This document shows positions 33,982 to 43,708 of a stretch of DNA of 64,000 nucleotides, piece by piece. Position numbers and translations under genes: made by a program. The notes beneath the pieces are model-generated. The model ran no database searches. It was not told where the DNA came from and saw nothing but the letters and a program-made list of their open reading frames with translations. This DNA is from Tigriopus japonicus (Eukaryota > Arthropoda > Copepoda > Harpacticoida > Harpacticidae): contig CM021320.1 in the NCBI GenBank assembly GCA_010645155.1, positions 7,826,270-7,890,269 on the forward strand, in the 5' to 3' direction. The number at the start of each line of letters is the position of its first letter. Within the stretch, counting starts at the first letter, position 1.

Positions 33982-35618
33982 GACCGACCGGACCTATCGG
34001 AGGACCTAGATGTAGTGGTAGGTGCACGAGTTTATCATCGAGTCTAGAGCGTCTCTAATCGAGTCCAAAAAGCATCCTTTCTCGTTGATATTTATGATGA
34101 CCGGTCGGGCACTTCGAAGTTGAAGAAGGTGAGATATTTTAGGCTGTAAACCTAACCAATCAAACAAAATTGTTACAACTTTCGATCTCCTAACTTTGTG
34201 AGTCTCTAAATTCTAATCCAGAGGGTCTCTGATCTTGAAATTTCACACTGGTTCGGTCCATCGTTATTTTGCGGGTGCGTATTCTTAATGGAGGAAAACG
34301 GCAAAAATTTAACAAACTTGATTTTTCGCAAAATAGGTGGGAGAAAAGCTAGAAATGCCAAAATTCAAAAAGAAACTCTTAATATTGCAGATTAGATTGA
34401 TGAATATTTAGGAGCTTTTGACCTAACATTATTTTGCGCCAATGGTTGAGTGTAATCAAACGAATTCAGTTGGGGGTTCTGGGGCCAAATTGGCTAGGGA
34501 TGGGTCAGAACTAGGTTCGGACATTTCATAGTTTTAGTTTGCTACGTGAGGAAACAATCTTATTTCAATTGATTGTCAAAATGAAGAAAACGAATTGGGC
34601 TCACGAATTTTGATTAAGTTTAATGGAGGGTAAGTCTCGACTCTGACGCATACCTAGCCATTTCGGCCCCAGAATCCCCAGCTGAATTCGTTCGATTACA
34701 CTCATCCATTTTGAGCGTTTTTAACTCATTTTTAAAGTTTTTGGGGGGAAGGAACTAATGGTTTGTGAAACAATCTCTTTCCTATTTAAAACATGGAATG
34801 ACCAGAAATCAACCACAAAGAGCCATAAAAGAGCTAAAGAAGAAGAATACGTCAGGTTTTTTCCTAAAATAAAAAGAACTTTAAAAAAGTCCTTGGAAAT
34901 ATATTTTGATGAAAACATGCATATTTCATGAAAAACGCTGAAAAAACTGTTAAAATTTACTACAAAGTTGAAAAATTTGTTCCAATTCTCGAAATAGTTG
35001 AAAATGCGAAAAAGATAGGAACAGAGTGAGGAATTGGAAATCTTTAATGAAACCGCTCCCTAGTCAGAATAGATCCGAATACGAATCCGTCCGAATGGTC
35101 CGAATATCGGACGTTTAGGTAAGCCGTTTGTTTACTGGTACCACGCATAGAGGTCTTTAGAGGGGAGATGCTAGAGCAGGCCGGTCGTGAAATTTCATTG
35201 TGGGCAGCAAGGGCCGTTCATCATCAGCGACTAGTTGAAACTTGCCCAAACAAATGTATTCGTAGAAGGCACATTTTTGAAAAGCATTAGTTTTTTTGGC
35301 CACGTGGCCTCCTGTCTACACTTTGCTTCTCCCAAATTATACTAAGGTGCTCAATGAAGATGATAATTCAATTCACAGGCATTAGTTCACGCAATTATAG
35401 GATTTGGCATTGAAAATATGTCTTGGACACTTCCATTTGTACTATGATTTTCCACTTGTTTGGGCAAGTATTTCACGATATTCTTCGGAAATATTTGCCT
35501 TTTCACGCAACTTCTGGCCAGTTTCAGCAATAAGCAAGACAGACAAAATGACGAGAATCGCCTCTCTATACTCCTCTAAGGTACCACGACGTAGTGCTGC
35601 GGGATTTACGCTTCAAAC
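33982..35618. other. Spacer between the two family A copies
   Basis: Mostly AT-rich. It contains a stem-loop: about 34441-34510 (with AACGAATTCAG and TTCTGGGGCC) pairs with about 34640-34707 over roughly 65 bases, with a loop of about 130-160. No gene was recognised. Confidence 0.5.
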
Positions 35619-37309
35619 TAGTGATGGGGGGCAAACAAGAGATTGGGCAAGCTGTACTGGCACAGTGCTTGGGCTTGCTGAAGCTTGGCATAGCTTGGGT
35701 GTTTGAACAAGTACTTTTCCCAGCTAACAGGTTTGCCAAATTTGCTATGAATGAAGAATAAACTTGCCATCCAAATTTCACTAAACCAGGCTGATTCAGC
35801 CAAATAGGGCTCATACCTTTGAAAGGATATATTTTTAAGAAAATTACACACTTCAATTCTCTCACATGGGGAAATGCAAAATATTTCGAGAATACTCAAA
35901 AAAGATTTGGCATTTTACTTTTTCATGCCGGCAACTCTGAGTAAACGAGATTGTTCTGGAAGTGTGACTTCTAAATCTCGGTCTTGATTAGCCTCAAAAG
36001 TGCATTCACAGACCTGTTCAATTATCTTATCTAGATAAAAGATAAAGATAAAAGATAGTATATCTTTTATCGTATGATCTTTTATGATACTTTTTTCGGG
36101 AAAGTATCTTTATCTAGATACTTTTTTCGGGAAAGTATCTTTATCTAGATACTTTTTTCGGGAAAGTATCTTAAACTATCTTTATCTAGATACTTTTTTC
36201 GGGAAAGTATCTTAAAGTATCTTTATCTAGATACTTTTTTCGGAAAACTATCTTGAAATATCTTTATCTAGATACTTTTTTTGGAAAACTATCTTGAACT
36301 ATCTTTATCTAGATAATGTGTTCTCTCAATCTTTTGTGTTAAAGCATCCATTATGCATTGTTTAGTATGCATTATGCATTTTCCCAAAAAGTATCTAGAT
36401 AAGATACTTCTAGATACTTTTCTTCATAATGCATAATGTCAAATTACTTGTGCATTATGTACATTGAAAGTGGATAAATTATGCATGTTGAGACTTGAGA
36501 GTGGACACATTATGCACATTGAGTGAGGAATCTGAGGATGCATTCATTATCCACTTTGAGGAAGGGTGCATAATGCATCCACTCTCAATGTGCATAACGA
36601 ATCCACTCTCAATGTGCATAATGCGTCCACTCTCAAGTCTTAACATGTATAATGCATCCACTTTCAATGTCCATAATGCACAAATAATTTGACAATAAGC
36701 ATAATGAAGAAAAGTATCTAGAAGTATCTTATATAGATACGTTTTGTGAAAAGTATCTTGAAGTATCTTATCTAGATACTTTTTCGGGAAAGTATCTTAA
36801 AGTATCTTTATCTAAATACTTTTTTCGGGAAAATATCTTAAAGTATCTTTATCTAGATACTTTTTTCGGGAAAGTATCTTAAAGTATCTTTATCTAGATA
36901 CTTTTTCAGGAAAGTCTTTATCTAGATACTTTGCGGAAAATACTATCTTATCTAGATACTTTTTCAAAGTATCTTGAACAGGTCTGTGCATTCATGTGTG
37001 GCCTAGAACCGAAACAAAAAAACATGGTTTTGCAAATGCTATCCAAATTGAAATATTTTTTTGTATCACTTCCACTTTTTATTGCTAAATTATTAAGGTC
37101 AAAAGATCATCGATAATGCAACTTGACATTTTTTCTTCTAAGTCACACTGCAAGTATCTTAACTCTTCAAAGAGCAACTGCCGGCAACTGCATCTTCCAA
37201 TGTTCCTTGAGCTTGCCAAGTGTATTGGTGTATTGCTCAAGTAATGCTTGTCAACAACTTGTTCTTGGGTGTCTGTGATGACTCATTACTTGCCCAAGTC
37301 ACATCACTA
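35619..37309. mobile_element. hAT-like MITE family A, copy 2, TSD CTTCAAAC
   Basis: Termini TAGTGATG and CATCACTA with perfect 8-base direct repeats CTTCAAAC at 35611-35618 and 37310-37317. It lies in inverse orientation to copy 1. Its own length is about 705 bases; the remainder is the nested element 36009-36986 plus its duplicated 8-base target. Different TSDs in the two copies show independent insertions and not a single palindromic element. Confidence 0.9.
36009..36986. mobile_element. Nested foldback MITE family B, TSD TGCATTCA
   Basis: A 978-base element with perfect 13-base terminal inverted repeats CAGACCTGTTCAA and perfect 8-base TSD TGCATTCA (36001-36008, 36987-36994). The interior is almost entirely palindromic. 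Both flanks are tandem arrays of TATCTAGATACTTTTTTCGG-type units of about 40 bases. The centre (36340-36700) holds inverted arrays of CATTATGCACATTGAGAGTG-type units. Family A copy 1 retains the empty target (around 33685), proving insertion. Non-coding; the CAG start and 8-base TSD fit hAT. Confidence 0.92.
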
Positions 37310-37402
37310 CTTCAAACTAGTTTAAGGGTCAATCTTAGAATGATGACCTCAACAATAACTGCGCTTCTTCCTTTGCTCTTGCGCTTGCATTCAGCAAGTT
37401 TG

Positions 37403-38060
37403 AATGGGGAATGCAGGGGAAGGTTTGAGTGATCTCTTCAAAAATCTTATCGCGGGCGGATGAAAGAAGAGAAAAGGCTTGTTTGGCAACAGTGGGTGGC
37501 TCGTGAGAATTTGGGCAGTTCAAGGGTTTTCGCAATTTACAGACCGCCCTTGCGAATTAGATGCCATGAAAAATGTCGAATTGCAAGTTTGAACACCTTT
37601 GGTTAGGATTTTGGAATAAAATGCACACTGTATTTGCTCGTTCTTGCACGAGAAAATTCTCAACAAAAGGCCCCTTTTTTTGGGTAAGTACAAGTGTAAG
37701 TGATGTTATAAGCACTGATTTGTATTGTAAAGCTCCAAAACCATCATGGTATCAAACAAAATGCCGTTTTTTGTACGTGTTTCTCTTCAATATCAAAGGT
37801 CTTTTTTAAGTGCTTGCCATTTTTTGATCAAAAGAATAATTTTGCATATTCTTACAAAACCGAGAGTCAAAATGTCCAAACTGGCAATTCGACAATTTTT
37901 GTAGCATCTAAGTAATAAGGGCGGTCTGTAAAACGCGAAACCCCTTGCACTGACCAAAATCTTACATTGACGAACAAGCCTTTTCTCTTCTTTCATCCGC
38001 CCGCGATAAGATTTTTGAAGAGATCACTCAAACCTCCCCCTGCATCCCCCATTGTCTCGC
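37403..38060. repeat. Inverted-repeat element with arms of about 170 bases
   Basis: The left arm (from about 37403, AATGGGGAATGCAGGGG, then GGTTTGAGTGATCTCTTC and ATCTTATCGCGGGCGG) is matched in inverse orientation at about 37890-38060. The arms diverge only slightly near their outer ends. No convincing TSD was found, so superfamily is open. The middle contains no coding signal. Confidence 0.65.
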
Positions 38061-40035
38061 GCAACACTAAGCACGAATTTTGTCCAAAAGTACCAGTTAA
38101 CAAACCTGCCACAGTTGCTCTGAGGGAGTTATGGGGTGTACCTTGTTTGCGATTAAAAAAATCAAATCAATGTCAAAAGCTGACATTCATAAGTTTCCAA
38201 AAAGGCATAAACGAAATTTCTCTCCCACTCAAGTTAGTAATCATTTTTTTTGCAGCAATCGTATGTAGTACTTATGTATTGCCTATTCAAGGGATGTTGT
38301 AAATGGTTTGTGGAACAACATTTTCAGTAATAACCATAAATATCATTTTGCGCATTTAATCCATTTTGAATTTCTAATTGCTCTTGATAACTTTAATTTT
38401 GATGTTGTGTTGTTCTAAAGACATTATCTGTTGTTTTGGGGAAAAGGAGAGACCAATAAATTAACCTACGCAAGTATTTTTGCTGACCAGAAAGACACCT
38501 GAAGAGCATCCCAGATTTAGTGGAGAGTTGTTCTTTTATTAGCAAGATATTTGTGCTATCTAAATTGTACAAATTGGACTCCCTAAAGTGATGGCTGATC
38601 AAGGCACTGTTTTGAAAATGTCTCGAGTCAAGAAAGCCTTCCTCCAGGCATTAAAAACATTTAAAAATTCGAAAAAATAATCTTGGAGCACCTTTGCTAA
38701 CACCTCACAAACACTTCAAACAAACATAGTGCCAATGAATTTGTATTTTATTGATCTCCAATCAATATAAAGCATGAAACACAGCTCAAGAAATATGGTT
38801 CATGACTGCCAACTCCCTTTAGTTTTGCCCAAAATACGAAATTGTCAATGGAAAGATGTCTAGAAAAAATGGGAATTCTGGCATTCATCTCATTGTCACA
38901 AAATTTTGAAGGTCATCTTCAACCCAATGATTGCACTGATTTGGAATTGATTAACGACACAAATATCACAAACACGTTTGCACACTAAAACATCAGTCTG
39001 TTTTCCTCGTTTCTATATTGCAGGGTCTTGTAGATCACCTAAAGCAAGTCCACAATGCCTTCTCCTCTACCTTTGTGATTCAAGTTATTTCAATTAAGAG
39101 TGTATGAAGTTGCACAATCACTCGTTGCTGTAGTCTCCATTCATGTCCGTTATGCTTTCGATCGTTCATTTCTTCTTCATTCTTTGAGAATGATCCTATG
39201 CTCCTGGTTTCATGAAGCCGCTCCAAAAGGACCGCAAGCCTTTTCTTGAATCACTTTGATTTCCTGGCAGCTTAATTTCTCACGGAGAGTTCACAAATTC
39301 TTTTATTTCCACGTTCACTTTCTCGCTACTGTGAGATCGAGCCTCCATTTTCGAATCGATTGTTGATGATGGAACGGGACAGGACTTCTGAATTGGCTCG
39401 TGTGATGGCCAAAATTAATGCCAAAAAACATTTTCACTTTTGTAAGTTTCTGGTTGATAAGTTAAGTCATGAGATCTTTTCAGTGTTTTAGTGGGCCCTT
39501 TTTTGCCAATTGGACAGGTCCATCGTTTCTGTGAACGTGACTAAACATTTATTAGGAAACGGTATGGAACTTGGCATGATGTTATCCATTTTTCGCGACT
39601 CTGAAACTGAAATTTGGCCCTCTTAGGGCCAATAAAAATTCGCCCCAATATGCCAAACTTATCAAAATTGGATTTTTTTGAGTCGGCCAGCAATTTGATA
39701 ATTCGTCAGACAGAAGGGGACATCTTATCTGATATAATGGGCATATTTTCGTCCTCCGCAAACAACGCGTACCTCAGGTCTGGCTGGGACTAAGCGTGCT
39801 GCCTAAACGTCCGAGGGTCCGAATAGCGGCAAATCTGCTACACAAAAAACCGAGTCCACTTGTTTGCGTTCCGAATGATCTCGGTCTATCACTATTTGGG
39901 TTTGGGTACCACTTTTGAAGTTGGCGCCGGTTCAGTCATTCTCATTCATTCTCATTCATTGATTGTTCTTTGCTTGGGATCGGGGATCGCTCAGCTTCAT
40001 ACATACAAAGTGCCGTGACGAGTCCCTGGGCCGTG
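38061..40035. other. Intergenic upstream of RECQL4
   Basis: AT-rich and feature-poor to about 39700. The sequence becomes GC-richer after 39760, and a CATTCTCATTCATT tandem run lies at 39938-39960. The stretch probably contains the RECQL4 promoter and perhaps an undetected first exon. Confidence 0.4.
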
Positions 40036-43000
40036 ATGATGACCCGTGATCCGGCCCGCTCGTCGTCGTCGTCGTCGAAGTCGTCGTCGTTCTCGTTCTC
40101 AGTGAGCCGAAGCAGCCGCTCAGTGCCGCTTCGCTCGCTCAGCTTTCTGGCCTCGGCATGCTCGTCCGCCTCAACCTCGTGGTCCTCGCGACGGCGCGTC
40201 AATCTCGATTGGCTGGATCGATGCGGGGGCGCTGCCCCGCTTTCGCCCATTGCATCCCCGCCCCCGGAGAACGATCACCCCAACCCGGGCAGCACCGCCC
40301 ACGGGCTCTTGGGTCCGCGGAGTCCGGTTCGGCTCAAGCGAGCCCGACCTCGACCCCTCAGTCCCGATCCGCCCCTTACGCCCGCCCCTGACCGGGCACA
40401 CGCCCCCTCGGAGTCGGAATTGAGTACGCTCGAATCCGAGCCCGAATCGCCCATTCGACGTCCTCGCGCGAAACGAATCAAACGAGAAACGCCGCATCGG
40501 AGTTCATACCCTCCCCCCGATGAAGATGATGATGATGATGATAAAGACGAGAAAAAAGAAACGGATCCTGCGCCGATGTCTTCGTCGGATCCGGGCCCAA
40601 TTTCCGGGGCTCCTAGCGCGCTCAACGTGTACGCTTTGGGTTTTGACGAGCCCGAGAAGTTGGGTGAGGTGCGTTCACGGGCGCCAATCACCCGCAAAGC
40701 CGCACCTTTGGCCAATGAAAACTACGTCAAGATCAATCTCAAGAAGAAGTCATATTCGCGCGGGAAGCGTGGCATGACCGGCGGCAAATATCGGCGAATG
40801 GAGTGGAAGCGAAAAACGGCGCTCAAAGAGAACCGGTCCGACTCTTCCGTCCCCACCCCTCCGACGAAAAAGAAGGCGTGTTTCAAGTGTCAAGGAGAAG
40901 GCCATTGGGCCCGAGAATGCGTCGGGGCTGCCGATCGACTCATACCCTCCTCATTGGACGAGGAGTTGGGAGACGATGCGGAATTTCCCACTTTGGAACA
41001 AGCCGCGGCCATGGCTCAAAGTTCCCAAAGTCGCCTAACCACGGCGCACACCGTCGTTTCACTATATCAAAAGCTGGCACCGCTCGACGAATCCGGGCTG
41101 GATTTAGCGGGTGACCCCAGTCAAGTGTTTGACAGTCTAGACGACGATTTTCTACTCAAGGCGTGCGCCCAATGGGAACCTCCCGAAGAAATTCCCGAGG
41201 CGGCCGCTCTTACCGGTCTGCGTCCTCTTTTGGGTCCCGAAGACGATGGCACCGCTCTTTTGAACGAGACGTTGGCCAAATTTGGCTACGAGGACTTCCG
41301 ACCGGGACAGAAGGAGGCCATTCTCCGAATTTTGCGCGGTCAATCGACCTTGGTCCTCTTGTCGACCGGGTCGGGTAAAAGTCTGATCTACCAATTACCC
41401 GCCTATCTGTATGCGTGTCGCGAGCGGTCCATCACCATCGTTGTGTCTCCGCTTGTCTCTCTGATGGAAGATCAAGTCGTAGGATTGCCTGGTTTTTTGA
41501 AAGCCGCTTGCTTGCACTCCAATTTGACGCCTGCCAATCGAACCAAAGTCGTGGAGCAAGTCAAGGAGGGTAAGTTACATTTCCTGCTCATCTCCCCCGA
41601 GTCCCTAGCTGGAGGGGGTGGGATGTTCGCTTCCATCATTCAAGATCTACCTCCCATTTCCTTCGTGTGCGTTGACGAAGCCCATTGTGTGTCTCAATGG
41701 TCGCACAACTTCCGACCGGCCTATCTCCGGCTGTGCAAAGTCATACGAGAAAAACTCGGCGTAAAAACCATCCTCGGGCTCACTGCCACGGCCCCAGAAA
41801 AGACGATCCACGACATTGCCACTAGTTTGTCGGTCGATATCGAATCGGGCGTTATCCGAGGCCCTCTTTTACCCAAGAATCTGGTTCTATCCGTTTCCAA
41901 AGATACCAATCGAGAGCAGGCACTGATTAAATTGCTCCAAGGACCCCGCTTTAGCCAATGCAACTCGATCATCATCTATTGCACTCGGAGAGACGAGTGC
42001 GTGCGCTTAGCCACCTTGATTCGAACCAACCTCCAAGATCGAGATCTGGAAAATGATGGCCGGAAGAAAGGCCGAACCAAGATGTCTTTCACTAGTGAAG
42101 CCTACCACGCGGGTCTTTCTCCGTTTAAACGGAAGACTATTCAAACGAACTTTATGAATGGCAAGCTCAGAATCGTAGTGGCCACAGTGGCCTTTGGCAT
42201 GGGCATTGATAAGTCCGACATCCGAGCGGTGATCCATTTCAACATGCCCAAGACGTTCGAAAGCTACATTCAGGAGATTGGACGAGCCGGTCGGGATGGT
42301 TTGGAAGCCCATTGTCACTTATTTTTGAATAGTCAGGGGGAGGATATGAACGAACTAAAGAGACACATCTACTCGAACTCAATGGATCGAAGAACTATCC
42401 GATTGTTCTTACACTCGATTTTCGACCGATCCAAGGAGGCGGACACTTTACCGGGATCTCCCTATAAGGAAGTGGCGGTATCGGTGAACGAAACGGTGGA
42501 GTTACTCGATCTCCCGGAGGAAAACATTTCGACCCTGTTGTGTTACTTGGAAAATGATGCCAAGCAATGGGTTAAGCTCTTGAATCCTGTTTACTCAATG
42601 TGCAAAATCCAGTGCTACCGGGGACCCAAGCAACTCAAGGCCATTGCCCAAAAGTCGCCCCCTGTGGCCGCGGCTTTGGCTTTGGCCCGAAAAAAAGGCC
42701 AAGATGTCAGCAATCTTGGACAATTCTCGTTCCCAGTGGTTGAAATGGCCGCGGCTATGGGATGGGATAGTGGAACTGTCAAACGAGAATTAAAGAATCT
42801 CCAGTGGACGTATGCCAATAATCGCTATCAGAAGAGTGGTGTTCTGGTCGAATTCAGCGACTTGGCTTTCCATTTTGAGGCCCTTAAAGGGCTTAAACCT
42901 GAAGAAAAAGACTCGCTCAACGATTTCCTGTTTGGGCGAATGCAAGATCAGGAAATGGCCGAGCTGCACAGTCTCAATCGCATTTTCCGGGCTTTTGCCG

Positions 43001-43386
43001 CCGTTTCTTACTCAACTTTCGCCGAAGCCAACGAAGAGGTGGATCCTCAGAGAAGTGACAAGTTAAAGAGTTTTATTCAAGACTATTTTAACGAGACCCA
43101 AGTGGACTTGTCGGCCTTTAAAGAGGCTGCTGCCAAGAAGACCAATCCATTGAAACACGAATCTCAAATTCGCGCCGACATTCGCTCGTTTGTGTGCACT
43201 CACTCCGATCACATGTGGAGCGGCCGAGCTGTGGCTCGAATATTTCACGGCATTGGAAGTCCCAACTTTCCGGCCAAGCAATGGGGACGAGTTCGAAGGT
43301 TCTGGCGATCCCACTTGGACGTAGACTTTAATCAATTGTGTCGTTTGGCCACGCAAGAGGTGTTGTCGCTTAGAACCGGATCGTGA
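40036..43386 (+). CDS. RECQL4: RecQ4-type DNA helicase (RECQL4)
   Basis: This long uninterrupted frame encodes 1116 aa from the first ATG at 40036; the frame is open back to 39919, so the true start may lie in an upstream exon. RecQ4-specific marks precede the helicase: VNLDWLDRC, the NYVKINLKKKSYSRG basic block, and a CCHC zinc knuckle CFKCQGEGHWAREC. The helicase core has FRPGQKEAI, TGSGKS (motif I), VDEAHCVSQW (motif II, 41671 onward), GLTATAP (III), and motif VI IQEIGRAGRDG. The long C-terminal RecQ4 region follows; a canonical RQC domain was not evident. RECQL4 acts in replication initiation and DNA repair. The N-terminus here is Ser-rich and the Sld2-like segment typical of the family is not visible. 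Intronless within the window. Poly(A) AATAAA at 43417-43422. Confidence 0.92.
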   Translation: MMTRDPARSSSSSSKSSSFSFSVSRSSRSVPLRSLSFLASACSSASTSWSSRRRVNLDWLDRCGGAAPLSPIASPPPENDHPNPGSTAHGLLGPRSPVRLKRARPRPLSPDPPLTPAPDRAHAPSESELSTLESEPESPIRRPRAKRIKRETPHRSSYPPPDEDDDDDDKDEKKETDPAPMSSSDPGPISGAPSALNVYALGFDEPEKLGEVRSRAPITRKAAPLANENYVKINLKKKSYSRGKRGMTGGKYRRMEWKRKTALKENRSDSSVPTPPTKKKACFKCQGEGHWARECVGAADRLIPSSLDEELGDDAEFPTLEQAAAMAQSSQSRLTTAHTVVSLYQKLAPLDESGLDLAGDPSQVFDSLDDDFLLKACAQWEPPEEIPEAAALTGLRPLLGPEDDGTALLNETLAKFGYEDFRPGQKEAILRILRGQSTLVLLSTGSGKSLIYQLPAYLYACRERSITIVVSPLVSLMEDQVVGLPGFLKAACLHSNLTPANRTKVVEQVKEGKLHFLLISPESLAGGGGMFASIIQDLPPISFVCVDEAHCVSQWSHNFRPAYLRLCKVIREKLGVKTILGLTATAPEKTIHDIATSLSVDIESGVIRGPLLPKNLVLSVSKDTNREQALIKLLQGPRFSQCNSIIIYCTRRDECVRLATLIRTNLQDRDLENDGRKKGRTKMSFTSEAYHAGLSPFKRKTIQTNFMNGKLRIVVATVAFGMGIDKSDIRAVIHFNMPKTFESYIQEIGRAGRDGLEAHCHLFLNSQGEDMNELKRHIYSNSMDRRTIRLFLHSIFDRSKEADTLPGSPYKEVAVSVNETVELLDLPEENISTLLCYLENDAKQWVKLLNPVYSMCKIQCYRGPKQLKAIAQKSPPVAAALALARKKGQDVSNLGQFSFPVVEMAAAMGWDSGTVKRELKNLQWTYANNRYQKSGVLVEFSDLAFHFEALKGLKPEEKDSLNDFLFGRMQDQEMAELHSLNRIFRAFAAVSYSTFAEANEEVDPQRSDKLKSFIQDYFNETQVDLSAFKEAAAKKTNPLKHESQIRADIRSFVCTHSDHMWSGRAVARIFHGIGSPNFPAKQWGRVRRFWRSHLDVDFNQLCRLATQEVLSLRTGS

Positions 43387-43416
43387 AAAATTCCAACTCC
43401 TGGGCATACACACAAC

Positions 43417-43472
43417 AATAAATAATTGAATGAATGGATACTTTCTAGTTGTGATGAAATAAAACTTTTATT
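43417..43472. terminator. Facing poly(A) signals of RECQL4 and the pocket-protein gene
   Basis: AATAAA at 43417-43422 (plus) is 31 bases after the RECQL4 stop, with a second copy at 43458-43463. TTTATT at 43467-43472 is AATAAA for the minus-strand gene, about 237 bases after its stop. The two transcripts therefore end tail to tail and may overlap. Confidence 0.65.
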
Positions 43473-43510
43473 TCAAAAATCGCTAGGCTCTGATTGCGTG
43501 TATACACTAT

Positions 43511-43560
43511 ATAATATTAATAATAATTATGATGATGGTGATAATAATAATAATAATGGC
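43511..43560. repeat. ATA/ATG trinucleotide microsatellite
   Basis: Imperfect (TAA)n/(TGA)n tract in the convergent 3' UTR interval, on the pocket-protein side. Confidence 0.8.
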
Positions 43561-43708
43561 GATCTTCATAATCATGCGTTCGATTGTCTTGAATAGTATC
43601 GGTCCTACTCACCAACAAGTTCCTTTCACACGAACTATCATGACGGAAAAGTGAAGGGCACGCAAATATCTATGTAAGGAATATCCTTTAGAACAAAATT
43701 TATCAAAA

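Noticed and set aside
33746..34027. 93-codon frames that recur at 35618-35899
   Set aside because: They recur because both lie in copies of the same MITE; no domain and not conserved in frame over the whole element.
39942..40715. Minus-strand acidic frames opposite the RECQL4 N-terminal region
   Set aside because: Antisense shadows of Ser- and Arg-rich coding sequence; low complexity.
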